DNA of 64,000 bases from Rutidosis leptorrhynchoides (GCF_046630445.1 NC_092340.1:35424001-35488000); one strand, 5' to 3'; shown: positions 49,560 through 62,170, counted from the stretch's first letter. Notes: generated by a model not told the origin, from the letters alone. Numbers and translations are program-made.

Positions 49560-49800
49560 TCAATAGGACGAACCATTACAGTTCTACTGCCTCTCAGGAG
49601 GAAACCCCTATGACGAATCCATACGCGCATCGTGTGTGATGAAACCCCTCTGGTAAGGCCCAAACACATACATCTCCGAAACTACCGAAGCCCATGAAAT
49701 AAGCGGGTAACCACAAGGAAAATAATTTTACACCACATAGGAGTCGAACCAGTCGAACCCCTAGGAAGTCAGGTCAGAACAATTGCACGAACACCTTATG
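49560..49800 (-). repeat. possible second SINE-like element
   Basis: On the - strand a box B-like GGTTCGACTCCTATGTGGTG follows GTTCGTGCAATTGTTCTGAC. The GC content is higher than in the surroundings. No clear target duplication or tail was found. Confidence 0.33.
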
Positions 49801-49844
49801 GTTTCTTAGCTACACCTTTTAGTAATTGAAGATATCACATATAA

Positions 49845-50072
49845 CCATCCAGGCTTGCCTGAGTGGCCACCGAATTGCCCAATGAAGCACACCACCCGGG
49901 TTCAATTTCTGGCTATGCTAAATTGTTCAAAAATGGAGTGTGACAAGAGGGTGCGCATAATGCGCAATTCACCCGGTACCAGGTATCGCACTCGGGGGGC
50001 TTGATTACCCGAGGTTTTACCTTCTATGGGTGAGCCAATGTGCTCGTTCATAGGAGGGTTTCCTCGCTTAAC

Positions 50073-50106
<34 letters not shown>
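49845..50106 (+). mobile_element. tRNA-derived SINE, type 2
   Basis: A 262-bp insertion between perfect 16-bp duplications (AAGATATCACATATAA, 49829-49844 and 50107-50122). It starts CCATCCAGGCTTGCCTGAGT with box A-like GCCTGAGTGGCC and box B-like GGGTTCAATTTC (about 49899). It ends CTTAACC followed by about 35 A residues. The sequence differs from the SINE at 22500. The long tail and perfect flanks mean a very recent insertion. Confidence 0.94.
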
Positions 50107-50110
<4 letters not shown>

Positions 50111-50122
50111 TATCACATATAA

Positions 50123-50600
50123 GATATGATAATTCTGCTACTAAAAAACATATAAGATATGATAATGGTAAAAATATTATATATGTTGTCATGTTGAGTT
50201 GTTTAGCTTAAATACTAGTAAGCACTAAGCACCAACAATAGTGTATCACCTTTTACATTATTTAACTAGAATCGAAATCAATTTGTAGATGAATATTTTG
50301 TAACATGTTAAGTTTGAAACATCGCAAGTTTGAAGACATTATCTTTCTCTTTATGTAACTGCCTATCAGCCATGAAAGACATCACGGTACCAAGAAAATA
50401 TGGGCATTCACATCTCTTCAAAGGAACTCTGCTTGATTCTCTAGTAAATGGCTTTCATCTAACAATCAACATGTTGTATCTTTATTTTGCCAGAACAAGA
50501 TGGGCGCTAAATGGGACAAATTTTATTTAAATTGCATGTAACACCTATAAGATGCTGCAAATTTAATAAAGAACCAGATTTCACCTAAGGTATACTCAAA
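50123..50600. other. 3' flank of ECR, no gene seen
   Basis: No coding or RNA signal. Confidence 0.4.
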
Positions 50601-50678
50601 CTAGCAAGGTCATCTATGGCAAGTACACATGGTAAAAGACTAGCAAGGTCATCTATGGCAAGTACACATGGTAAAAGA
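50601..50678. repeat. 39-bp tandem duplication
   Basis: Two perfect adjacent copies of CTAGCAAGGTCATCTATGGC ... GGTAAAAGA, about 250 bp beyond the ECR stop codon. Confidence 0.9.
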
Positions 50679-50922
50679 ACTTTTACAATTAGGAAAAATC
50701 ATAGAACCAGTATCATTAACAACTCAAATGAATACTGAAAAGTAAAACAGGTGTTGACTAGAATGATTTTATGATACCACCATATCTGGCAGATAATCCA
50801 GAAATAATTAACATGTCGATTGAAGTCCGAACTCAATGCCAGTGTCAAAACCTGGAAGTCAGATAAGGTGTAGAAAAATAGTACAGTATTTGATTTGAAA
50901 ATTCGTATAAATTTGTAATCGC

Positions 50923-52874
50923 CTAGAGGAATGGGGGCAATATTACCCATCTGCGAGGATACTTGGGTCGTCCTTCCTTTCCATCAAAGAGCTGCAACAC
51001 ACAAATGACAGTTTGCATAAGAAATAGCTTCAAAAGGGAAACAAGAGGTGTCCATTTTGACCCATTTATTAATGAGTTGATAGATTTGGGTTGTGTTTAT
51101 CTCAAACGGTTTGAACATGTTAAACGGTCAAAACATACCCAAAAGTGTTGTTATTAAGCATGCAGTAAATATATTTACAGATTTAGATAATCATCGTATT
51201 AATATAGTTTTGTAAGGAGATCTAACAAAAGATGACTTGGGAATGGACAGTGGTTACAGTCAACCAAACCCGACCTGTTATGACCAGCACTAATAAGTTG
51301 CCAATTTCGATATGAACCCAATACAACCTGTGACCCAACCCACCTTACCAGCCCATATTAACACCTCTAACGAAACTAAAAGAGGAACAAAATTCCTCCT
51401 AAATGTAAAGAAAAAAATTGTTAGTCCATCAGTTAAAAAGATGAAAGAAATTTACCCTTCTAAGACGTCGATGCTTAGCCAGGGCCCAATTAGTCATGAT
51501 CGAAGCAGCAACCACGAGAAAGATATAACCTGCAACGGTCTGTGTCGCAATATTGAACCCTAACCACTGATAAATCTCAGTTGTGTAATTTGCACATGTC
51601 ACAACATTGAACAAAAACCCTTTTGGAATTTGGTATCCTCCATTACCACTTGGGCTTCGAAGATTTCTCAGTATAATGTGACAATACAAGTTTGCAACTT
51701 GCATAATCGCCCCAAATCCAAATCCAATCTTCATTTGGATATCACTTACAGGTGTATAAAAAGGATGATTAACATAATACGCAATATAACACCCAAAACT
51801 CCAATAATATGCACAGTTCCTAAACACGTTTGATAAAGGTGAGGTTGCATGACTGAAACGATGCACAAAGAAGGTCTCCATGATACGTTTGAAATAATGG
51901 AAACACCAATAGTATAATGCATATGTTTGAACAGGATGGATAACACGTTCGCCTTTGTAGCCAAAAAATTGGTATACTGGGAAGTAATAGAAGACGGGGT
52001 AGAGTAGCAGTGGTCCCAAATACTCGAAAAAGAACAGTGTACGATATGAAACTTGTGGGCCCAAGTTCTTAAACACGACAGTTATTGTGTCGGAATCTCC
52101 ACTACTATAGTCTTTGAGACTTTTCTTGTATTGCAGAACAACAGGCTTATCCTTTGAACCCGGTTGCACGGGCAGGGTCAGGCGTTGTCTTGAAGGATAG
52201 TATTTCTTAGCTGTTAACAGAATTTGCACGTGAGCTTCACAAGCGTTACAATACGGATAATCAAAGTCTTGAAACTAACAAGGTAATACGGTACTTTTAT
52301 AGCCCCTATAGAACCTCTATTCTAAACCTATTAAATTCTCTGATGGAAAATTTATATTAATCTCTCTGCAGATTCAACATACAAACTATTTGCATCCATT
52401 ACTATTTCTATTTCCCAAAAACAGAACATATAAACTTTAGAGTGTCACATGAAATACTACAGCAGATTACTATATTAAATAACTTTGTATACGTATAAGT
52501 TACACAAGTATGTGGATCAAATCTGAATTTGACAGGTTGAGTTTACGATTTAAGGAAAAAAGTACACTTAGAACTAGATCAATTTCAAGCTGTTAAATCA
52601 CAGTTAATATAAAGATCAAAGTGTGGACCTGTAACTTAAAGTTAAACAACAATTTGATTATAGTAACAACTTACTTCGCTTATGAATAGCTTCCTGCAAA
52701 TCAGCCACAGTAGCCTACCAATACAAAAAAAACCCTAAATTATTCACAAATTTAAAACCTGTAAATAAGCAAACAAAAACTAATTTAAAGTGAAATTGAA
52801 CTTACAGAGCTATCAAGAACAAGTCCGCCATTGATTAATTCTCTACCGCTACGGGTAGTAACGCTCACCTTCAT
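50923..52874 (-). CDS. ECR (CER10): very-long-chain trans-2,3-enoyl-CoA reductase (ECR/CER10, TSC13 family), four exons
   Basis: ECR catalyses the last step of each fatty-acid elongation cycle in the endoplasmic reticulum: NADPH-dependent reduction of trans-2-enoyl-CoA to acyl-CoA. It serves cuticular wax, sphingolipid and seed-oil synthesis. Coding exons are 52874-52806, 52714-52675, 52210-51456 and 50991-50923, all with GT-AG borders and matching phases (69, 40, 755 and 69 nt), giving 310 residues. The N-terminus is a ubiquitin-like domain (residues 1 to ~85: [17 protein letters not shown] ... [19 protein letters not shown]). Then come hydrophobic membrane segments and a steroid 5-alpha-reductase domain (about 150-310), including K144-R145 (WCFHYFKR) and N244-Y-T-T-E248. 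The equivalents are, as I recall, needed in yeast Tsc13. It ends RWVILPPFL. No disabling change is seen. Two truncated relatives lie upstream in the window. Confidence 0.96.
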
Positions 52875-52974
52875 CTTAAAAACAATAAAAGAATAAACCT
52901 AATATTTCTAAAACGGAGAAAACAATGGTCTGAGATCTATTGAAATGTATGGTTAGAGTGATTTATTTGATATG

Positions 52975-52996
52975 AAAAATATAAGAGGGTCCACAG
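52975..52996 (-). promoter_or_regulatory. candidate TATA box of ECR
   Basis: On the - strand GACCCTCTTATATTTTTC lies about 105 bp upstream of the ATG. The following stretch (ATCAAATAAATCACTC …) is a plausible transcription start and leader. Position and sequence fit, but no other promoter element was assigned. Confidence 0.5.
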
Positions 52997-52999
52997 AGT

Positions 53000-53579
53000 T
53001 TGAGTGAGTAATGAGTTGATGATGAAGTAAACCAAACTGCTACTGCAAAAATGGTGTGATTTAGATGGGGATTTATTATTAAGGCGTGTAGTTGGGGTAG
53101 ATGGACTGAATTCATAAGTTTGTGTAGTTCACCTATAGATTTCCTTTTAACCTTATGCACGTGGCACTAGCTGTACCTATGGGTTCTGGATTAATTGGCT
53201 CCGATCAATTAAAGTTTATTACAAACACTTTCTATAACTGAAGAGAAGAGACTAAGCCACTTGCTATGTACCACCACCCAGGCTAGCCACCAGCCGCCAC
53301 CACCTCACGAGCATCACCAGCAAATTGCCAAAGCGTCCGCCAGTGGGGCCTGCAACGCTTGTAACGGATGTATTTGTAGGACCCACTTCGATTTTTGAAT
53401 TTTTTAAATTGAGCCGTTGCATTTTTTTTCTTTTTTCCAATCCTTTCATATCTATCTATAACATACTATAAATCGTGAAACATAATCTAACGTGTCAATC
53501 CTTAATCTCACCTTAATCATCTATGTTGACATGTTAATCCTTAACATAATCCCACTTAACACTAATTAAGATATCACAT
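53000..53579. other. ECR upstream spacer
   Basis: Contains a locally GC-rich patch (CCACCACCCAGG to CCAGTGGGGCC, about 53270-53350). It can be read in several frames but shows no domain. No feature is supported. Confidence 0.4.
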
Positions 53580-53735
53580 ATCCACGCTGGCACAATACGC
53601 CCCAGAAATCTTAATATCTACGACCCATCGCATACAAGCCCTAAACCTCAATTGATTCTACCGGAAAACACTCCGATTTGATCTTGTACTCTATTACGTC
53701 GTCTTCTTCACGCATTTTCCTCTTGCAAAGGTATC
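53580..53735 (+). other. leader-like segment with splice donor, orphaned
   Basis: A pyrimidine-rich stretch (GCCCTAAACCTCAATTGATT ... CGTCGTCTTCTTCACGC) ends TTGCAAAG|GTATCC. This resembles a plant 5' UTR exon and donor. No coding exon follows before the Helitron at 54055. It may be a gene start cut off by that insertion, or chance. Confidence 0.3.
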
Positions 53736-54054
53736 CTTTTACTACTTTTTTTATTTGTTTTTGTCTATCGCTGAGATTTGTCGCTTTTCATGAAACAATA
53801 AATTTGGATGGTCACTTTTCTGATATATAAACACTATCGATTTTCTGTTTCTACTGGTGGTTTTGAGCGGTGATTTTCTCCACACATGATTATTGTTCAC
53901 GAAGATTGTTGCAGTGTATTTAATGGGCAGATATTCAAAGGATGAGGGGTGATTTTTTTGGTCGTTTTTTTACCTTTTACGGTTAAAGTCGATTGATTTC
54001 ACCCTTCTACCCTATTAGATATAGGGTTTGTTCGTTTGTTACGATTAGTATAAA
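53736..54054. other. intron-like DNA after the leader-like segment
   Basis: T-rich, as plant introns are; no feature supported. Confidence 0.35.
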
Positions 54055-54990
54055 CTAGATGAAATCCAGCCGCGCGTTGCTGCGGCGATGGTCGTTTTAC
54101 GTTTTTATTATCTTCCGAGACAACTACATATCGGAGTAAATACAAATGGTGTTTGAAAAGATTAAACGCCATAATAAGCACCTAAAAACAGATTACTCAA
54201 AACAAATGAAGACGGTGAATTGGAGAAGCTAAAATACGTGGTATCAATGATGTTTTAGATTAGTAAACCTGCATGGTGACGTTGTTTACATAATAGTAAC
54301 CAAATGCACTTGATTATATGTTCACATTATTCATATAACCCCAATTGTTTAACAACTCCACAATCAACTGTGCACGCCTATCTTCACAACAACAATAACG
54401 ATGATAATTCAAAGCCATAGAACTCGTCTTTAACCGGTCTTCATACCAAAATTGCCTATATCTCGACAAACACGTATAAGTGGAACAAAAATATAGCATA
54501 ACAAAATGTATATATAAGAAAAAAGGACACAAAATACTAAAACATGAACACTATTGATACCTTCAATCTGAGGTCCACCTGATAAGATATTTGGCAAACC
54601 ATAGTCAATATGTGATGTTCCTGCATCTGTTACAGATAGAAAGAATCATAAACTATTAACGATTAAAGGTGAAACCACCCAACAATAAACTTACAGAAAA
54701 CGGACGAAACACACCTGCAAAACCGAAAGCCCCGCACACATCTATCAGCATAGAACTCGCAAGAAAAGAGTAGGAATCAATGTCGTAACACAATCAGAAG
54801 GACAATCACGCAGAGACTCGACAACAAAATGCAGTGACACAACTATTATCGTTTACACATGGCCTTTTACCAGAGACATGCGTTGTTCCATATGAAGTTA
54901 CCGATGCAATACCATTACCATCAGTAGCCGATCCAGACAAAACCTCTTAAGGTTTATTAACCCTTTTCTTAGGCGGCATTGCAACAAAAA
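54055..54990 (-). mobile_element. Helitron (- strand) with 3' terminus and remains of the Rep/helicase gene
   Basis: On the - strand a hairpin (GCCGC-AGCAACGC-GCGGC, 54069-54086) is followed by TGGATTTCAT and CTAG|T (54055-54058), a textbook Helitron 3' end. Upstream on the same strand is an ORF start (MPPKKRVNKP, then a stop, then EVLSGSATDGNGIASVTSYG) at about 54979. An exon-like piece follows (54626-54561, DAGTSHIDYGLPNILSGGPQ). Then comes RQFWYEDRLKTSSMALNYHR, CC (about 54470-54370), which resembles the Helitron_like_N region (C..C.A.FWYEER ... Y..CC). Most of the helicase is gone, so the copy is dead. The 5' end was not found and the element may extend well beyond 55 kb. Confidence 0.62.
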
Positions 54991-57900
54991 CACAAATCAA
55001 ACTCGAACCCAAAAACCAAAAACACAATATAGATAATAATAACTCCATTAAAATAACCAGCGACAAAAAAGACACAAATTAGCTAACACATAAAAACCTA
55101 GTAAAAGACTCTTAAGTTTCTGTTATTTGCTTATTATTTGTGAGAAACGGAAAAAACACTTACCACACTGTGTTAATAGGCCCTCTTGGTTGATGCGCGA
55201 GGTAGTTCGATGGGTGATGATGTTGGAAGCGTCGGTGTTTTTGAGAGATCGATCTCGTTGATAACATGCAAACTTGTGTTTTGTTACCTGAGTTGTAGTT
55301 CATGTCTTGTAAATTAGTTTTAGAAGTTTTCCATGAGTCATTCGACATAGAAATCAAAATCATTAAGCTTTAATACATAGCTATAAACTGCACATGTACA
55401 TTAACCAAAGACAATAGGTTATAAGAAATAAGCAAACATTATACAGTACACGTGTTGTTGTTACCTGCTGTTTGTTAACATGATTCCAGGACCAAAAACG
55501 TACCGAGATACTGCACCAATACATTCATAACAACAAACTTAAGAACTATCATAAAGTTGCATAAAATGTTAATCGAAAAATAGTTCACCGACTCAAGACG
55601 CAAATAGTATAACTCGCATAAAATGTTAATTAACTTAGGATCATAATATACAGTTACCTTGTTTGGACATCTTCCTTGCGCTTTGATCTTTTCATGACAC
55701 GTGATATGCCTGGGTTAAAACTTGTGATAACAACAAAATTACAGGCTTATACGAATCACTTCATATTTTAAACAATAACACCATTGAAATTTCATTAAAA
55801 ATAAATGAATAAAGCCTGTTGTAAGAATTCAAACTTATCTCAAGTTGTTCAAAATGATCACAAATTAAAACCATAATCCAAATCACAACAATTCAATTTA
55901 ATCACTTCTCCTTGGGTTCTGTCCTCTTTAACTAATAACACCATTGCAATTTCATTAATACTCAAAATATCCCCTCTTAACTTCTGATGCATTTTCAAGT
56001 TAACCTTGTTATCTACTTTATATATCAGATTAAATTCATATCATGACATTAAAAAGAAGATCCAACAGAGTTAAAGTAACATTAATGCATAAAAACAACA
56101 AATTACTAATTGAAGAAAAAATCAGTTATAGTATGGAAATCATGGAAAAACTCATATAAGTAAGAAATTTTAGATATTTTATGATCATGAGACATATAGT
56201 TATTAATATACAGTAGTGTAAAGTAATATTGTTTATGTTTGATCGGTTACCTGTCATGGTGCATATTAAACAACAGTCACATACAAAGCGTCAACGAAGC
56301 CAACCAATCATCTAAAGAATAAAACGTAACGAAAAACAACAAAAGCATCACTGCACGATTAGACGACACGGTCATAAGTGAGACATCATTACAGAAACCA
56401 AAGCTATCAGCATTAGAAGATCCCAGATTCTCACCCCGATAGTTTTGACCACAATCCTCAACTGGTTTCTTAGGCTGCATTCTCGAGTTTTTTCTATAAT
56501 GGAAAGGAAAGGAGATGGAGAGATAAAATATTAATTAGTGATTCTTGAGTTTTTTTTTTAAAGGAAAGGGATTGAAATGAGAGGGTTTGAACTAATAAAT
56601 CATAGGCTTTTTACAATGACTCCCAATCCGCCCAAAATTGGGATGCTAGTAGAGGAAACCAAATCATATACTATATAATGACCATTGGGTCCTCAAAAGC
56701 TACATGAGACAACTTGTCTCTGCAAAGCAGGAAACATCCGTCTCTGAAAATTAGCAAAATGGTATAAACTTAACATCATATCTACTGTATCTGTAATGTC
56801 GGAATAATAATCCGTAATACTTATCCGTTTTAGTGATATATATTGATTGGAGTATATCTACTGTATCATATCTACTGTACACTAAAATGGTTTTGTATTA
56901 CCGTATCGTTTATGCCTTTTATTTTTCGAAAGAGAAACATGAAGATCACTTTAACAGTTTAAAGTGAAGATGGTTTTACTTATAATTCAATTTATTTATA
57001 TCGTATAGTTTCTTGTTAATTGAATATATTGTTGGTTAAATTTGCACTTAAAATTGATATATTTAAAGGGTAACATTGTAAAACTCATTATTTTGATTAG
57101 TTTCATTTTTCTCCTTTCCTTCAAACTCAAAAATGCATTTAACTATTTTATATTACATTCATTTCCATTGTTAATTCTCTCTTCTCCTTTCTATCACATT
57201 CTTTTCCACTTAGAAAAAACTCGAGAACACAGCGTTACTGACAAACTTTTACTTTTTTCTCATAGAAGTGGAACATAAATGACTACTTACACCATCAACA
57301 GTATATGACATAAGAGCCTCTACAGACCTTTTAAACCTTTTTTAGACAACATTATTAACCCCTTTAAACACCCAAACCCAAACAGACAAAACACGATGCA
57401 CACAACAACAAATAGCTCCATATAGATTCAAAACAACAGAAAAGCAGCTATGAGACACAAAATTAATATTACTAACAATATACATAATAATAAAAAATGT
57501 TAAAACAGAATCAAAAATCATTAACAACTAAAACAACCTTACAAAGTTCATAATAAACATAATCAGTCACAAATATAAAGAAATACAGTCGTAAGGCAAG
57601 CATAAACTCTAAAAAATAACAAAATAAAATCACAAAAGAAGAGATTTACCCAAAATTAAACTTTAGATAGCAATATTCGAGACTATTGAGCAACAATCAG
57701 AGAGATACCGTTCGAATTGAGGAACAAACGTGAATCCATTAGCAGTTGCAACAAAAATATACTTCGTAAATATATATTTTATTAGTAATATATAACGTGT
57801 AAAAAATGTGCAGAAAAAAACGGGAGAAAGTAAGTGACGGTGGTTTAATGACCGTAGCTACAGCTGTGGCAAGCAAGGAAGCAATGATCAGTGATTGATA

Positions 57901-58049
57901 GGTTGTAATGCATATTATAAACCCTAAACTTAATCATATCTGAAGTAAATCATGTGTCAATACCAAATCCCTTCTCTTTTAACTCATAAAATCAAACATC
58001 TCGAACCATCAGATTAGTCATGGTTGTTAAAATTGATTAAACAATGTAG
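54991..58049. other. AT-rich region, probably Helitron body and spacer
   Basis: No complete gene is supported. A - strand ORF at 56480-56277 starts MQPKKPVEDCGQNYRGENLG, loosely like the Helitron ORF start at 54979, and may be a second relic. Hydrophobic or short frames elsewhere look random. A TA-rich motif TCATATACTATATAATGACC near 56668 recalls Helitron 5' ends but is unproven. Confidence 0.35.
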
Positions 58050-58345
58050 TAGAAAGTAGAGAACGGAGGAGAAGAGGAATATGGGGTAAATGTTAGGGTT
58101 TGAAAGGGTTTTAAGTTGGAGAAGTGGATTGATGGAGAAGAGGAGTATGGGGTATAGAATAGGGCTTGAAGGGGTTTTAATTTGGAGATCTGGTTGTGCT
58201 TATTAAGAGTGAGAAGGAGAGGAAATTGGGGTTTTTTTTTTTTTTTTTGTAGAGAATGTCGTAGTTTGGTAGTAAAACGACCAAAAGCGGCTGCCTGTTT
58301 TTGTAGATAATGTCGTAGTTTGGTAGTAAAACGACGAAAAGCAGC
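58050..58345. repeat. two successive tandem duplications
   Basis: First, a ~70-bp unit (GGAGAAGAGGAATATGGGGT ... GGGTTTTAAGTTGGAGA) is repeated at about 58065 and 58135. Then a ~62-bp unit (GTAGAGAATGTCGTAGTTTG ... AAAACGACCAAAAGC) is repeated at about 58250 and 58302, after a T run. Confidence 0.75.
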
Positions 58346-58515
58346 TTCCCTTTTAGGATGTAAGGGAAATAATTTGGGTTTCCATCGATTGATTTGCTTT
58401 TCCCATCCAGTATGAAGCAGATTATGGTAGCGTTACAGTTAGTACCCGTTGTCACTGTTAGCCGTTGTGGTTTTGATGGTTTTTGGATGTAGTGAGCCAT
58501 TTTTTCTTTAAAGGT

Positions 58516-61343
58516 TGTAACGACCCTGTGACGTCCCGTACAAAACCATCGTGTACGGTTCATCAACAATAGGATCATTACAAGGTCAAACACTATATGC
58601 TATTTGAAAACCAGTTTTGCATTCATAAAAAGATAGCGTTTTACAAAAGATAACGTGCTTCCTATGAATATAAGCGTTAACATAAGTATGTGACCCAAAG
58701 GTCGTTACAAAGCCATTGTTTGAAAATAACATAAGTTACGAATGCAAAATAAAAGTTTCATGATTGAGACATCTCTAAGTAATGCCGCGAAAATCTAACA
58801 CATCAGGTCCATAACAGCAAGTCTATAACACCAAGACAGCAAGTCTAATAGCGGAAACAACATCGTCTAAGCACCTGAGAAATACACGCTTAAAGTCAAC
58901 ACGAATGTTGGTGAGCTATAGTTTGTAATCAGTAAAGTAATGTAGACCACGAGATTTCAGTGCTTCAATCAGCGGTTTAAATCAGTATGAAAAGTATATG
59001 CTTAACCGTGGGCACCCGGTAACTAGACTTAACGTATGTATATCACCCCCTAAAAGTGCACTTGGCGAGTGCGTTTGTCCTCGAAGTATTAAACACCCGT
59101 TGAATGCTAGCGCGACTAGCCCGAGTGAGGATGTCAAACCCTATGGATCCATATCTAAGATTCGCGTTCACGGTTAGGAAACCAATGATTAAACGTTACC
59201 GAGCTAAGGGGAATCTTTGTGCCGTTATGTTACCCCACACATATATAAAGTTTAAGTACTCGTGTCTAGTATGTAAAACGTAAAAGGCGCATGTATTCTC
59301 ATTCCCAAAAATAGTTAAAGTAAAAAGGGATGCTATAACTCACAGTGAATAAGTAGTAAAAGTTGATATGAAACGTATGCAGGTAGTAAGTCGGTCCGAA
59401 AGGTCGTCAACCTAAGTCAAAGGTCAATAGGTCAGTATGTTGTCCCCATAAGTTTAAAAGTGCATAAATTAAGTTTAAGTGTCATCATCATCATCATCAA
59501 AGCTAAAGTAAGTTTAACAAGAATAGAGATTGAAACAAAAGGCTGACTTTGGACAGCTGTTACGACCTCTATACAAATTGAAAAGATACGTAGTCAGTGG
59601 CCATGGCTCCGTATGTGAGTCCTCTAACCGCTGTCCAATTTTCAGAACCTAACTCGTCTTCGTTTGACCGTGGCGACGGTTTAAGTGCGAGTAGGTCAGA
59701 AATTTAGCACAACGTTACAAAGGCGTAGTGGTTTTAAAAAGGCTATAAATCCTAGACCGTATATCGAATTTAGGCGAGTCTTAAACAAAAAGTCATCTAC
59801 TCGAAACGAACTATCTGATAATCAACTTTCCAGAAGCCCAGAGAGTCTGATCAGACCCCGAAAAATAGTAAACAAGTGCTCCGGTGGGATTCTTGGTGCT
59901 TGATGCTCGTCATGGTTATCATCCTTGATGCTTGTAGCTTCAAGTGTACAACTCATTGATGTGTTAGCATCACTTTGACCAAGATTCAACCATCAACACA
60001 CAATATGTTAAGACCAAGTAAGAATACAACTCACTTAAGAGTTTTAGAAGGATGATGAACCAAGGTTACATCATATTCTTAGTCTTAACACAAATACAAG
60101 TTCTAATTACAACTAAAGCTACAAACTTTCCTTCAATCAAACAAGTATGAGCACAAACTTGATCAAATAAAGTAATGGAACCCTAAGCTAGAGAGCTTGG
60201 ATCCTTTTCACGCAAGTTATGAGATTACAAAGCTAGAAAGCTTGAATCTTTGGTGTTCTTGAAGATCTTGAAACATAAAGCTTAGATCTTCAAGTTACAT
60301 GAAGATCATAAACACAAGTTTTGATCTTTATAACAAAATAATGAGATCATAAGTTAGAAAACTTAGATCCAACAAAAGAAATGAAGATTCAAAGCTAGAA
60401 AGCTTGAATCTTGGTTGTTCTTGGAGATCCTTGAAGCATGAGGCTAGATCTTCAAGTTACATAAAGACCACAAACACAAGTTTGGATCTTTACAACAAAA
60501 TACAAAGATTATAAGCTAAAAGATTTAGATCTAACAAAATAAGTGAAGATTCAAAGCTAGGAAGCTTGAATCTTCCATGTTCTTGAAGGATTCAAATCAT
60601 TCAAATCCAAATTTGAATCTACAAGATATAACAAGATCTAAAAGCTAAAGAGCTTGATCTTCCAATGATGATGATGTCGTGACCAAGAAAGGAAGAAGAA
60701 GAAGAAGAAAATCAAGAAACTTACAAGTTTTAGAGTGAGAAAGACTAGAGAGAAAATAAGAGAACAAGTGTGTGAAGAATGAGAATGAAATCAAGTGTGA
60801 AATGTGAGGAAATGGCTTGATATTTATAGGGGTGGGGAGGCCCTTTGGCCGTCGACTTTGGGGGGACAAAAGGGGGGGAACAAGTTGCTTTTTTGATTAG
60901 TGGTGGTCTAAAGGTGGTGATTATTGTTAGGATCCCATGCAACATTAAGGATAATGGTAAGCAAAAATGCTAGTATGTTGGCTCTTATAAATGGGCATTT
61001 ATCTTACATATAATTGGGTCATAATTCACTAATAATTGGGCTAATTAAATAGTCCACTAGCTAGAGTAGGGTGGGCTAAAGTCCAAACAAGGTAGAAAGT
61101 CCAACAAGACTAACTAGTATGTTCTAGTAAATTACTAAGCGTAATTAAGCATCCAAAAAGCTCAAGTAATTGTTATTATAAAATAACAATTAGTATTTCG
61201 TAGTCATAATATTCCGATTATGACCAAAGTTAAATGTGTACCGACAAACATAGCTCGTTCTAAACGTTAAGTGACACTAATGGTCGTAAAGGCTTTCGGG
61301 GATCAAGTTAAGTAACCTACGTACTTAATGACACGTTTTAACA
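58516..61343 (-). mobile_element. long Ty3/gypsy-type LTR, family F3 (- strand), no coding region seen
   Basis: Read on the - strand the segment starts TGTTAAAACGTGTCATTAAG (61343) and ends CACAGGGTCGTTACA (58516). That end is the same type as in F1 and F2. Its 2.8-kb length equals that of F1 LTRs. A TATA box (CCCCTATAAATATC, about 60820-60835) is followed by an array of ~162-bp repeats. Order and motifs near the end (CTCACCAACATTCGTGTTGA, then CTTAG...) align with the R/U5 part of F2. No gag-pol flanks it on either side. The flanking pentamers do not match, so a solo LTR is likely but not proven. Confidence 0.6.
60229..60625. repeat. 162-bp tandem repeat inside the F3 LTR
   Basis: The palindrome-like motif AAAGCTAGAAAGCTTGAATC recurs at 60229, 60391 and 60553, exactly 162 bp apart. 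Each is followed by TCTTGAAG/GGAGATC and AAGTTACAT.AAGA. Two complete units and a partial third are present, just downstream of the LTR TATA box. Confidence 0.85.
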
Positions 61344-61391
61344 TATAAACGAAAGTAATCCACATGTAGTAAGATCCCAGAGTATAGTATA

Positions 61392-62170
61392 TGTGACGAT
61401 CGCTCCAAATCCATATGGACGAATACGTCATTCATTGATTTCATTGCGAGATATTTGACCTCTATATGATACGTTTTGTAAACATTGCATTCTTTTGAAA
61501 AGGCATACCATAAATGAATATTTAATTCCAAGGTTTTCGACATCTGATGATTTCTACATATAGACAATCACCGTAAATAATAGTTTACAATAATACATCC
61601 GTTGACAATGCAGTCAAAATAGATACATGATGATGATTTTGTGAATGCAACGTTTTCTTGAATAAAGCATGCAAGACTCCATGCACATAGCTTGTATAAC
61701 GTATAAGCAAACAACGGAAGACTTCTAGGGAACCTGAGAATAAACATGCTAATAAGTGTCAACACAAAGGTTGGTGAGTTCATAGTTTTAGTGTTTCGCA
61801 TAATATGTATATAAAAGTGGATCACAAGATTTCAGTTGTTTCATCTAGAAACGTTTATCAAAATATTCTACGAAATTGAGCACCCTGGTAACTAAACTTA
61901 ACGTATATATAATTTGTACCCTTTGTATAATCATCTTAAAAATACACGCAAACCAACGTGTACGCTTCTCAAATAGCATATGTCCGTTAAAAGGCTAGTG
62001 CTCTAGCTTGGACGGGGATATCAAGCCCTATGGATCCATATATAACTACTCACGCCCACCAGTTCTTATAACCGGCAGTTACTAGTTACCAAAGCTAAGG
62101 GATTTTCGGTTCAAACTCGGTGTAGAATTTAGTATGTACTTATGATAGTTATGCGAGGTGTATATGAAAT
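61392..62170 (-). mobile_element. gypsy LTR fragment, F2-like (- strand)
   Basis: On the - strand the end is GGAGCGATCGTCACA (61392). The body aligns with the right half of the F2 LTR: AAAATCCCTTAGCTTTGGTA (near 62095), GGATCCATAGGGCTTGATAT, AGCGTACACGTTGG and CTCACCAACCTTTGTGTTGA. It breaks off near 62170, so the left part is missing. Confidence 0.75.

Noticed and set aside
56660-56720. Start of a + strand Helitron (TCATATACTATATAATGACC)
   Set aside because: The similarity to Helitron starts is slight and no matching 3' hairpin was found downstream.
58177-58593. 138-residue - strand frame
   Set aside because: It spans two tandem duplications, a T run and the edge of an LTR; the repeated phrase in it comes from the duplication.
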